19,593 bases of DNA from an uncultured Rhodospirillaceae bacterium (GTDB lineage Bacteria; Pseudomonadota; Alphaproteobacteria; Rhodospirillales; UBA2165): positions 1-19,593 of the forward strand of contig CAJWIB010000012.1 of NCBI GenBank assembly GCA_913041095.1, in the 5' to 3' direction. The notes under the pieces were generated by a model. That model was given only the letters and a program-made list of their open reading frames with translations. It made no database searches and was not told the origin of the DNA. Positions 1-6,952 of this stretch are shown here, one piece after another. The translations under genes and the position numbers were made by a program. Position 1 is the stretch's first letter; every line of letters starts with the position of its first letter.

Positions 1-344
1 AAGCCGCTGGGGCTGGCTTGGTTGGCCGCGAAGTTACCCTCCAGGTGCCGACGCTGAAAAATTTGATCAAGGAAGGCATTGCTCATGATGGCTTTTCCTT
101 CCTCGAAATTATTTCTGACTGCACCGAAGTATATGGTCGCAAGAACGATCTTGGCGAAAGCTCGGAAATGATTCTCAAACAGAAAAGCGATCTTCGGCCT
201 GAAGCTTTTTACGACACCGTCGACCAGCCGTTCAGACCGAACAAGTTGGAGACCGGCGTTTTTGTCCGCAACGACCGGCCCGAATATGGCGCCGCCTATC
301 GGGCCCACACCCGCAAGGGTAATACCAAGGTGGGGGGTAAATAA
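1..344 (+). CDS. korB: 2-oxoacid:ferredoxin oxidoreductase, beta subunit (C-terminal part, partial)
   Basis: This is the C-terminal end of the thiamine-diphosphate-binding beta subunit of a 2-oxoacid:ferredoxin oxidoreductase, most likely acting on 2-oxoglutarate (oxidative decarboxylation to an acyl-CoA, electrons to ferredoxin). The frame is open from base 3, so the gene starts before the window; the TTG at 18 is internal. Visible signs are the GLVGREVT segment, the run HDGFSFLEIISDCTEVYGRKN, typical of the KorB/PorB C-terminal half, and a tail ending in YRAHTRKGN. The diphosphate-binding motif lies upstream of the window. The TAA at 342-344 shares one base with the ATG of the gamma subunit gene, which indicates translational coupling. 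Family assignment is firm. The exact 2-oxoacid (oxoglutarate, pyruvate or branched-chain) cannot be decided from this part. Confidence 0.85.
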   Translation, partial: AAGAGLVGREVTLQVPTLKNLIKEGIAHDGFSFLEIISDCTEVYGRKNDLGESSEMILKQKSDLRPEAFYDTVDQPFRPNKLETGVFVRNDRPEYGAAYRAHTRKGNTKVGGK

Positions 345-886
345 TGGCTGTGACCGAAATTCGTTTTGCCGGCAGCGGTGGTCAGGGTTTGATTCTCTCT
401 GCCCGTATGCTTTTCCACGCCCTCACTTTGGAGGGTAAGACGGTGGCCCGCTCTCAAGGCTATGAACCGACATCTAGGGGCGGCTTTTGTTTTTCCGATG
501 TCGTTGCCGGTGACGGCGATCTCGATTACCCACTCACCACAGGGTTGAATTATTTGCTGGTGTTAGATCAGGTCGGTGTGGTGCCGTCGCAAAGCCTGTT
601 GCGAAAGGGCGCCATGGTGATTGCCGATGAAAGGCTAACGCCTGAGCCTCCCACTAAGAATGTTGATCTTCACCGTATCCCCTTGACCGATCAGGCCATT
701 GCCATCGGCAATATCCGGGTCGCTAATATCATCGGCCTTGGCCTGATGTGCGGTCTTGGTGGCTTTTGCGGTAAGGATGCTCTGACCGAGGCAATCAAAC
801 TGGAAATGCCGAAGAACTTCCTGGAGCTCAATCTCGAAGCTCTTGTTGCCGGCTTCGCCGCCGTCAGTGAACTCCAAGCAGCCTAA
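344..886 (+). CDS. korC: 2-oxoacid:ferredoxin oxidoreductase, gamma subunit
   Basis: Gamma subunit of the same 2-oxoacid:ferredoxin oxidoreductase (pyruvate/ketoisovalerate oxidoreductase catalytic gamma domain), 180 residues, the usual length for a free gamma chain. Residues 10-15 are GSGGQG, the glycine-rich signature at the start of this domain, followed by ILSARML and then a SQGYEPTSRGG segment where family members carry a conserved Y-P-x-R-G motif. The start ATG at 344 overlaps the previous stop (TAATG), and a purine-rich GGGGGG lies just upstream as a ribosome binding site. In many aerobic alphaproteobacteria the gamma domain is fused to the alpha subunit; here it is a separate gene after beta, the arrangement common in multi-subunit enzymes of anaerobes. 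The enzyme is cytoplasmic and usually oxygen-sensitive. Substrate is inferred, not shown. Confidence 0.88.
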   Translation: MAVTEIRFAGSGGQGLILSARMLFHALTLEGKTVARSQGYEPTSRGGFCFSDVVAGDGDLDYPLTTGLNYLLVLDQVGVVPSQSLLRKGAMVIADERLTPEPPTKNVDLHRIPLTDQAIAIGNIRVANIIGLGLMCGLGGFCGKDALTEAIKLEMPKNFLELNLEALVAGFAAVSELQAA

Positions 887-987
887 CCAATTAACAATGG
901 GAGTTATATTGGGTTTCTATCATAGGGTAAAATTCTGATAAATGATCTTTTTTAGTTGAAATCTGACATACTAAATTCACCAAACTA

Positions 988-994
988 TAAGGAG
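988..994 (+). promoter_or_regulatory. Ribosome binding site of metY
   Basis: TAAGGAG ends seven bases before the ATG at 1002. It fixes that start codon. The 115-base gap between korC and metY is AT-rich and probably holds the metY promoter, but I could not pick a convincing -35/-10 pair. Confidence 0.7.
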
Positions 995-1001
995 TAATAA
1001 G

Positions 1002-2294
1002 ATGTGCGCTGACTATACCAATCCCGAAACCATTGTTTTACACACCGGCCATCATGGCGATGCGACAACAGGGTCCGTTGCTGTGCCGATCTATCAAACA
1101 ACCTCATATCAATTCAACGATACTCAGCATGCTGAAAATCTCTTTGCGCTTAAAGAGTTAGGCAATATTTACACTCGGATCATGAACCCCACGCACGATA
1201 TACTTGAGCAACGTGTTACGGCAATGGAGGGTGGTGTCGCTAGTTTGGCATTGGCTTCTGGCCAAGCGGCATCAATGTATTCGGTGATGAATTTATGTCG
1301 TGCCGGTGATAATTTTGTCAGTTCGACTGATCTATATGGTGGCACCTGGAACCTATTTGCCAATACCTTAAAAGATTTTGGTGTCGAGTGCCGCTTTATC
1401 GATCCAAGTGATCCCGAAGCATTTGCCAAAGCCACAGATGATAAAACCCGGTGCTACTATGCGGAAACACTGCCAAACCCAAAACTTAATGTTTTCCCCA
1501 TTCAGGAGGTTGCCGACATTGGCCGCAAATTAAGCGTACCGTTGATCATGGACAACACGGCGACACCTATTCTCTGCCGACCGTTTGATCATGGCGCTGC
1601 GGCCATCGTGTATTCGACGACCAAATATATCGGTGGGCATGGTACTTCAATCGGCGGCATTTTGGTTGATGGCGGTAATTTTGATTGGGAAGCCGGCGGT
1701 GATAAGTTCCCTACTCTCAATGAGCCCGACCCGAGCTATCATGGTGCGGTATGGACCGAGGCCGTTAAACCACTTGGTCCGATTGCCTATATCTTGCGCG
1801 CACGCGTGATTTTATTACGTGATGTTGGCGCAGCGACAACACCTTCTAATGCATTCAATGCAATTCAAGGTCTTGAAACCCTGCCATTACGTATGCGTGA
1901 ACATTGTGCGAATACTCAGAAAGTCGTGGAATATCTCCGAGGTCATGACAAAGTTACGAATGTCATCCATCCGAGCGTCCAGGATGGTGAAACCCGCCGT
2001 CGTGCCGATGCTTACTTGAAAGGTGGTTATGGAGGTCTGGTTGGTTTTGAATTAAAAGGTGGTAAAGATGCCGGCCGCAAGTTTATCGACTCCCTTGAAA
2101 TGCTATTCCATGTGGCGAATATCGGCGATGCCAGAAGTTTGGCGATCCATCCAGCATCGACGACGCATTCTCAGCTATCACCGGAAGAACAAGCGCAAAC
2201 CGGTGTTACCAATGGTTATATTCGGTTGTCGATTGGTATCGAGCATATCGACGATATCATTGCTGATATTGATCAAGCGCTCGCCACCGCTTAG
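1002..2294 (+). CDS. metY: O-acetylhomoserine aminocarboxypropyltransferase (O-acetylhomoserine sulfhydrylase)
   Basis: A 430-residue PLP enzyme of the Cys/Met metabolism family. MetY makes homocysteine from O-acetyl-L-homoserine and sulfide, the direct sulfhydrylation route to methionine, in the cytoplasm. The length matches MetY (about 425-430) rather than the shorter MetB/MetC group (about 385-400). Sequence signs are the N-terminal TIVLHTG and PIYQTTSYQF, IYTRIMNPTHDILEQR around 56-71, the LYGGTWNLF segment near 111-119, DNTATPILCRPFDHGA, and the Schiff-base lysine K208 in YSTTKYIGGHGTSIGG. The C-terminal NIGDARSLAIHPASTTHSQL is also characteristic. It stands alone between an AT-rich leader and a strong terminator, so it is probably a single-gene transcript. 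Methionine gamma-lyase is the nearest alternative but is shorter and lacks these segments. Confidence 0.93.
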   Translation: MCADYTNPETIVLHTGHHGDATTGSVAVPIYQTTSYQFNDTQHAENLFALKELGNIYTRIMNPTHDILEQRVTAMEGGVASLALASGQAASMYSVMNLCRAGDNFVSSTDLYGGTWNLFANTLKDFGVECRFIDPSDPEAFAKATDDKTRCYYAETLPNPKLNVFPIQEVADIGRKLSVPLIMDNTATPILCRPFDHGAAAIVYSTTKYIGGHGTSIGGILVDGGNFDWEAGGDKFPTLNEPDPSYHGAVWTEAVKPLGPIAYILRARVILLRDVGAATTPSNAFNAIQGLETLPLRMREHCANTQKVVEYLRGHDKVTNVIHPSVQDGETRRRADAYLKGGYGGLVGFELKGGKDAGRKFIDSLEMLFHVANIGDARSLAIHPASTTHSQLSPEEQAQTGVTNGYIRLSIGIEHIDDIIADIDQALATA

Positions 2295-2311
2295 TGCTCT
2301 CAGATAAAGGC

Positions 2312-2353
2312 GAGGAGAAGATATTGATCTTCTCCTCACCTCTTTTATTTATT
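2312..2353 (+). terminator. Rho-independent terminator of metY
   Basis: A perfect 11-base-pair inverted repeat lies 18 bases after the metY stop: GAGGAGAAGAT at 2312-2322 and ATCTTCTCCTC at 2327-2337, with a four-base loop. It is followed by a T-rich stretch (TCTTTTATTTATT) from 2341. Confidence 0.85.
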
Positions 2354-2414
2354 AGATTTCTCCCATGACAAATATTATTCCAGAATTTCAGAGGGCCGGG
2401 GCATCTGGGCCCCT

Positions 2415-2759
2415 ATGCGCAATCAAGGAAAAAATGCTGACTTAATTGCGGCACATTTCTCCAAACGATACTCGATTCGATCGGAAGGTCCAGAAGAGGA
2501 ACGCTTACGAATTGCTATCTAGATGGTTTTTAGCGCACTCAATGATGATTTGATGAACCCGAAATTGCACTTTTCCATTGTCCACAAAGAGTTTCAGCAT
2601 TATCTCTCCCAATTGAAGTGCGGCTGCCGACGTTTCTCTCGCCATCAGCGGATAGGATCTGAATTTGAAGACCGGCCGCATCACCGGATACGAATCCCTT
2701 CTCCATAAATTTAACCGGATTATTCCGATGGGTTTACTGTCAATACTGGATACGAAAAG
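2415..2759 (+). pseudogene. Probable decayed coding remnant with in-frame stop and frameshift
   Basis: The 465 bases between metY and the nitrilase gene hold no intact gene, but they do contain protein-like reading. From ATG 2415 one frame reads MRNQGKNADLIAAHFSKR and then SEGPEEERLRIAI, hits TAG at 2520-2522, and resumes without loss of frame with ATG 2523 as MVFSALNDDLMNPKLHFS, ending at 2708. From about 2620 the +1-shifted frame looks more protein-like (LKTGRITGYESLLHKF), with one further stop. That pattern suggests an in-frame stop plus a frameshift in an old gene. The TGRITGYESLL piece vaguely recalls the start of EAL (cyclic-di-GMP phosphodiesterase) domains, but this is too little for an assignment. 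No good ribosome binding site precedes 2415. It could instead be chance open frame. Confidence 0.4.
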
Positions 2760-3806
2760 CTATTCTCCACCGCCTTCCAGCACCTCGAGATGAGGGTACA
2801 GCGACGTTGAGGTTTCCGGTTGGGCAGTGGGTTGCGACGCTTCATTTCCCAAATTCAGAGATTTGGGTGCGTGGCGGTTGATGCTGACGGAGAAAATATC
2901 GAAGCGGTTATAGTGACCGGCATAGTCATGTACCAGTTTGGCGCCATAAACTTCGTTCAGATCGGCGTCGGCATAGAGGATTTGATCACCGCCCCCGGTG
3001 GATTCTGCAATGATGTCGCCGGACGGATTGATGATCGAGACCGTCCCCACATTCTTGAGAGACGCCAGGTGCTCTCGATCTTCATCAGTCGCGGCGTAAA
3101 GATCAATCAACTCGTCAGTGACCGTGCTGGCCGAATTGATGACAAAAGCGCCCAGGGAATAAGCCAGTCCGGGGGTCACCGCTCGGATGTCTTTATGCAT
3201 CCTTCGCGTGCCCCCGAAATGAGGCGGCCAGGCGGCCACATGTACCATGGTGTGCATGGCCATCATGGTGTAGACAGCCAGCGGATTGGAATTCTCGCCG
3301 CAAATCAGCCCACTAATGGCTCCGAAAGGCGCATCAAAAGTAGTCAGGGTGTCGCCATAGCCGCCTGTATGAACCAATCTTTCACCCACCGTAGCCACCA
3401 GTTTTTGATGTTTGCCTAATAAAGCGCCGTCAGGACCAATGAATATTTGGGTGTTGAACATGGTGCCGGTGGTGTTGGCGTATTTCTCGCACACGCCGAT
3501 GACGGCGGTAATATTGCCGTCGCGACATGCTTGACCCAATTTATCGGTGGCGGCACCGGGAATTTCGACAGCGTTTTTGAACAACTCTTGGGCTAGAGGA
3601 ATACTTTTGCCACCGTTGGCCGGCAAATAACCATACCAGGCGGGATGGGCCGGGATGAAACCTTCGGGAAAACCTATAATATCAGCGCCCTTCTGACCGG
3701 CTTCGCGGATAAAATCACAGGCCTTGTCGACCGAGGCTTCCCGGTCCAAAAATACCGAATTAATCTGCGCAGCCGCCAATTTGATGGTTTTCAGATCATC
3801 GCCCAT
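2760..3806 (-). CDS. Nitrilase-family carbon-nitrogen hydrolase
   Basis: A 348-residue member of the nitrilase superfamily, branch 1 by size and motifs, which would hydrolyse a nitrile to a carboxylic acid and ammonia. The Glu-Lys-Cys catalytic set is visible: E49 in FPEGFIPAHPAW, K135 in KHQKLVAT and C169 in GLICGENSNPL. The motif after the nucleophile is C-G-E-N rather than the C-W-E-[NH] of well-studied aliphatic and aryl nitrilases and cyanide hydratases, so the substrate cannot be named. The C-terminal 35 residues, rich in Ser, Pro and Thr, look like the variable tail that helps some nitrilases form spiral oligomers. The start is ATG at 3806, preceded by a GAGGGATGAG ribosome binding site. 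It is alone on its strand, divergent from the nitroreductase gene across a 442-base gap. Confidence 0.88.
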   Translation of the reverse strand: MGDDLKTIKLAAAQINSVFLDREASVDKACDFIREAGQKGADIIGFPEGFIPAHPAWYGYLPANGGKSIPLAQELFKNAVEIPGAATDKLGQACRDGNITAVIGVCEKYANTTGTMFNTQIFIGPDGALLGKHQKLVATVGERLVHTGGYGDTLTTFDAPFGAISGLICGENSNPLAVYTMMAMHTMVHVAAWPPHFGGTRRMHKDIRAVTPGLAYSLGAFVINSASTVTDELIDLYAATDEDREHLASLKNVGTVSIINPSGDIIAESTGGGDQILYADADLNEVYGAKLVHDYAGHYNRFDIFSVSINRHAPKSLNLGNEASQPTAQPETSTSLYPHLEVLEGGGE

Positions 3807-4248
3807 TGCTCATCCCTCGCATTAAAGATAGTTGCTTAGAAAACATATTATCAATCGAGACGCTTTACTTCCAGATATTCGTTAATCTAGAACGATTTGA
3901 CAGCGATCATGGTCAGTTCTGCCGCAGAGTAAATTAGTTGTATCGCGCGCACGAAATAATTCCGATAACTCCACGCTTCCGAACCTCTGCAAAAGGCCAG
4001 AGTGGTATCCCGCTGCCAATAAAAGCGGCTATATTCTAATATAATTATGGGTGTTCAAATACGATTATTCTAGTAGTTGTTACATATTATTTTCAATTTT
4101 ATTAAATTATGGATGATCACAGTTATAAGCTATAAATCTCATAATTATTGTAATTTGCCTGGTATCGATCAACGCTTTTCTCCAGCCCTTTATCATTTTG
4201 CCAAATCGTATGTGCTTCAATTGTAAGCGGGAATATGTGGACTAAGAA
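3807..4248. other. AT-rich intergenic region between divergent genes
   Basis: This 442-base stretch separates the nitrilase gene (leftward) from the nitroreductase gene (rightward) and must carry both promoters. It becomes very AT-rich from about 4030 to 4150. I see short weak hairpins (CTCTG/CAGAG near 3995-4015, CCGC/GCGG near 4010-4035), but no tRNA, no long ORF, no strong promoter pair and no clear operator. Confidence 0.6.
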
Positions 4249-4839
4249 ATGTTAGATAAAACGGATAACCCTATTATCGAATTTCTACGCACGCGGCGCT
4301 CGGTTGTCGCGGCTAATCTCGGCGAGCCGGGCCCAACTGAAGATGAGTTGAATACCATCATTGAAGTTGGTCTCCGGGTGCCGGATCATTCGCGCTGTGG
4401 CCCGTGGCGTATCCAGATCGTCCGTAAAGATGCTCAAGCGAAACTGGGCGAGCTCTATGCTGAGTTGTTTGCTAAAGAAAGTGAAACACCAACTGAGGAA
4501 ATGATCGAGTATTGGCAGTTGCGTCCACAATCAGCGCCGATCCTACTGGCGATCACCTGTTATCCCAACGAAGAGAAATTGAAAAGAATTCCGCTCTGGG
4601 AGCAAATCCTTTCCGGCGGTGCGCTCTGTCAGAATATCCTAAATGCCTCGCATGCGATGGGCTATTCAGCGCAATGGTTGTCGGAATGGCCGTCCTATCA
4701 TAAAGACGTCAAAAACCTGCTGGGCCACAAAGAAGATACGGAAATTTATGGCTTTATTTTTATCGGTACGGCAATCATGCCGCCGAAAGAGCGTAAACGC
4801 ATTGGAGCCGAAGATGTTGTTTCGGAGTGGTTAGGGTAG
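4249..4839 (+). CDS. Nitroreductase family protein (YdjA-like)
   Basis: A 196-residue flavoprotein of the nitroreductase family, closest in pattern to the small YdjA/TdsD-type group. These bind FMN and reduce a range of substrates with NAD(P)H; the physiological substrate is generally unknown. The FMN-phosphate-binding RTRRSVVAANLGEP lies near residues 14-27, followed by the group's PDHSRCGPWRI segment at about 45-55, where YdjA proteins carry PDH-x-x-x-x-PWRF. The central GGALCQNILNASHAMGYSAQWLS corresponds to the conserved flavin-binding helix, and GFIFIGTAIMPPKER is the usual C-terminal strand. The start is ATG 4249 with only a weak AAGAA ribosome binding site. Six bases after its stop begins a small broken reading frame that was probably co-transcribed. 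Confidence 0.88.
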   Translation: MLDKTDNPIIEFLRTRRSVVAANLGEPGPTEDELNTIIEVGLRVPDHSRCGPWRIQIVRKDAQAKLGELYAELFAKESETPTEEMIEYWQLRPQSAPILLAITCYPNEEKLKRIPLWEQILSGGALCQNILNASHAMGYSAQWLSEWPSYHKDVKNLLGHKEDTEIYGFIFIGTAIMPPKERKRIGAEDVVSEWLG

Positions 4840-4845
4840 CAACCG

Positions 4846-5106
4846 ATGACCGACATAAATCAAAGATCAGACAATGAAGCCTGGCTCTTTAATTTGATGA
4901 ATGATCTTGAGAAGTAAAATTTATTAGCCGGTTTTTGTCGCCATATCGGCATTGCGATCCCGGTTCGCTCAACGGTTATTGCCGAAGGGGTCTGGCCCCT
5001 GGTACGCCAGCACTACCAGCTTTCCAACTCAAATTTCGATGTTACCCAGGTATCGCGTGACTTGCTGAGATTTCAGCCGCTTAATAAGTCGATCGGTGAG
5101 ATATAA
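4846..5106 (+). pseudogene. Small conserved-looking gene interrupted by one in-frame TAA
   Basis: One frame runs from ATG 4846 to TAA 5104-5106 (87 codons) with a single internal stop, TAA at 4915-4917. Before it the frame encodes a 23-residue acidic peptide containing DNEAWLFNLMNDLEK. After it the same frame continues NLLAGFCRHIGIAIPVRSTV, EGVWPLVRQHYQLSN and VSRDLLRFQPLNKSIGEI, which reads like a folded small protein. TTAGGG seven to twelve bases upstream is a plausible ribosome binding site, and the gene follows the nitroreductase stop by six bases, as in an operon. No ATG, GTG or TTG in a good position restarts the second part. I do not recognise the family. Either it has recently become a pseudogene through a nonsense mutation, or the base call at the stop is wrong. 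Confidence 0.6.
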
Positions 5107-5136
5107 AAAAAAGACAAGGACCTGATAAGGAAAACC
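5101..5136 (-). terminator. Possible weak terminator after modC
   Basis: Reading leftward after the modC stop, a short CCTTATCAGG stem-loop candidate is followed by a run of eight T residues (eight A at 5105-5112 on the plus strand). The stem has only three or four pairs, so the call is tentative. The T run would also sit opposite the end of the small broken gene. Confidence 0.3.
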
Positions 5137-6252
5137 CTAAATAGAATCTGGCCGCTTGGTGACTATTTGACCGCCCAGACTGCGCCGGTCAAAGGCGACG
5201 GCCTTGATCATGGCAAAAACAGTTTTGCCGACCGCCAAATTTAGATCTTTGAAAGATTTCCGGGTAACGCGTGCCAGCAGGGGCGAGCCGATATCGATTT
5301 TGAGATCAAGCTGCGGCCCGCCTTCGTCACCGACCTCAATAATCGTACCTTCAAAGACGTTGAGGATACTGGTACCCTCGGGCCGTTTAAGCATGAGTGA
5401 GACATCACGCGCCCGAATATGGGCGCGCAAAGCTGTGCCTATTGGTAGGTCGACACCAGTTACCCGAAGGTGACCGCCAATAAAAGCGAGCTCTGTCAGA
5501 TCGAATTCCAGATCATAGCTGGCGACTTTGGTCGTCAGCACGGCACCTGCGTCAAAGCGCCCAGTCAGCGGGTGGAGATCAAGGCGGCTCATGATCTCTT
5601 CAACATTTCCTTCGGCGGCTTTAATACCGTTAGAAAGAAGAACCAATTTATCAGCGAGGCGGATAACTTCTTCGATGGCATGGCTGACATAGATAACCGT
5701 TAAGCCGAAAGTATCTCGTAGGTCTTCGATGAAGGGCAGGATTTCACTGCGCAGTTGAACATCAATTGAGGCCAAAGGCTCATCCATCATCAGCAGGCGT
5801 GGTTGCGACAAGAGGGCACGGCCAATAGCAACCCGTTGTTTTTCGCCGCCCGAAAGATTGGCTGGCTTGCGTTCCAGCAAACCTCCAATGTCGAGCACAT
5901 CGACCACGCGATCAAAGGTGATTTCCTGGCCGTTCCTAGCTAAATTCTTCGCGCCAAAGAGCAGGTTGTTGCGGACACTGAGATGCGGGAATAAACGGCT
6001 GTCTTGAAAAATATAGCCCAGCCGCCGCTTTTCGGGCGGCGCATTGATGCCCTTGGTCGAATCAAACAGCACTTCACCGCCGACTTTTACATAGCCAATT
6101 TCTGGTTTGGTCAACCCGGCAATCATATTGATGACAGATGTCTTGCCGGTACCCGAGCGTCCGAACAGACTGGTGATACTGCCAGCTTCGGCCTGGAAAT
6201 CTAGCTCGACCCGAAACTCCTCAAAATTGTGATTAAAAGAGACTTCCAGCAT
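5137..6252 (-). CDS. modC: Molybdate ABC transporter, ATP-binding protein
   Basis: The ATPase that powers molybdate import with ModB, on the cytoplasmic face of the membrane. It has 371 residues, near the usual 350-360. Walker A is GRSGTGKTS at 31-39, the Q-loop glutamine is about 83 (IFQDSRLFPH), the signature is LSGGEKQR at 133-140, Walker B is LLMMDEP at 153-159, and the switch histidine is H191 in YVSHAIEEV. The C-terminal 90 residues, starting around HIRARDVSL and containing NVFEGTIIEV and LARVTRKSF, form the Mop/TOBE oxyanion-binding domain that separates ModC from other importer ATPases. It starts three bases after the modB stop, and it is the last gene of hisI-modA-modB-modC. Tungstate transport cannot be excluded. 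Confidence 0.95.
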   Translation of the reverse strand: MLEVSFNHNFEEFRVELDFQAEAGSITSLFGRSGTGKTSVINMIAGLTKPEIGYVKVGGEVLFDSTKGINAPPEKRRLGYIFQDSRLFPHLSVRNNLLFGAKNLARNGQEITFDRVVDVLDIGGLLERKPANLSGGEKQRVAIGRALLSQPRLLMMDEPLASIDVQLRSEILPFIEDLRDTFGLTVIYVSHAIEEVIRLADKLVLLSNGIKAAEGNVEEIMSRLDLHPLTGRFDAGAVLTTKVASYDLEFDLTELAFIGGHLRVTGVDLPIGTALRAHIRARDVSLMLKRPEGTSILNVFEGTIIEVGDEGGPQLDLKIDIGSPLLARVTRKSFKDLNLAVGKTVFAMIKAVAFDRRSLGGQIVTKRPDSI

Positions 6253-6255
6253 CAG

Positions 6256-6948
6256 CTAACCCTCGATCCGGCGTTTGGCGCGGGCTGCCAGATATTCAGC
6301 TATCAACAAAGCAGCCAAAGCCAGGATTATAGAGAAGACAACGAGCCGGAGTGCACCGGCATCACCGCTCGGTGTTTGGACAAGGGAAAAAATTGCCAGT
6401 GGAAGTGTGCGGGTTTCGCCAGGAATGTTGGAGACAAAGGTAATGGTCGCACCAAATTCACCAAGACTGCGTGCAAAGGCGAGGATAATGCCGGCCAGAA
6501 TACCGGGCGAGATCAGCGGCAGGGTAATGGAATAAAAAACCCGGAAGGGTGATGCACCGAGGGTGCGGGCGGCGGCCTCGAGGCCGCTATCGACATTTTC
6601 TATCGACAAGCGGATAGCGCGGACCATTAAGGGAAAGGACATAATCGACGATGCAATGGCGGCCCCTTGCCAGGTAAAGGCGACGGTCAAACCAAAAGCA
6701 TCATGGAGAAATGCCCCAACCGGTCCTTGTCGTCCCAGCAGGCTCAAAAGAAAAAAACCGACGACGACTGGCGGCAGCACCAATGGCAAATGGATGATAC
6801 CATTGAGTAAGGCGTGGCCATAGAAATCCTTTCGCGCCAAGATCCATGCGAACAGGAGGCCAAGTGGCAGGGTGATCAAGACGCTCCACAAAGCAACCTT
6901 GAGGCTAAGATAAAGCGCTTCCAATTCTAACGCGGTCGGGCTAAACAT
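6256..6948 (-). CDS. modB: Molybdate ABC transporter, permease
   Basis: Inner-membrane channel subunit of the molybdate importer, 230 residues, with about five hydrophobic spans: near residues 12-38, 46-70, 85-110, 145-165 and 198-220. The cytoplasmic coupling loop that docks on the ATPase is visible as EAAARTLGASPFRVF (about 123-137), followed by ITLPLISPGILAG and FARSLGEFGATI, which are strongly conserved in ModB. The start is ATG at 6948, four bases after the modA stop, and its own stop is three bases before modC. The short spacings make one polycistronic message almost certain. Confidence 0.95.
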   Translation of the reverse strand: MFSPTALELEALYLSLKVALWSVLITLPLGLLFAWILARKDFYGHALLNGIIHLPLVLPPVVVGFFLLSLLGRQGPVGAFLHDAFGLTVAFTWQGAAIASSIMSFPLMVRAIRLSIENVDSGLEAAARTLGASPFRVFYSITLPLISPGILAGIILAFARSLGEFGATITFVSNIPGETRTLPLAIFSLVQTPSGDAGALRLVVFSIILALAALLIAEYLAARAKRRIEG

Positions 6949-6952
6949 TTGC

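Noticed and set aside
887..1001. Possible SAM-II or SAM-V riboswitch in the metY leader
   Set aside because: A TATCA/TGATA hairpin followed by TGATAAATG faintly recalls SAM-II, but the conserved GCTAAA-type 3' element and the longer first stem are missing.
2711..2730. Hairpin CGGA-TTAT-TCCG as a terminator for the nitrilase gene
   Set aside because: The stem is only four or five pairs and the T-rich tract after it is broken by A residues.
2820..3419. 199-codon open frame on the plus strand
   Set aside because: It lies wholly antisense to the nitrilase gene, which has all its catalytic motifs. The plus-strand translation has no recognisable domain.
3990..4040. Short inverted repeats suggestive of a small RNA
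   Set aside because: The stems are four or five pairs with bulges and there is no terminator or promoter to frame an RNA gene.
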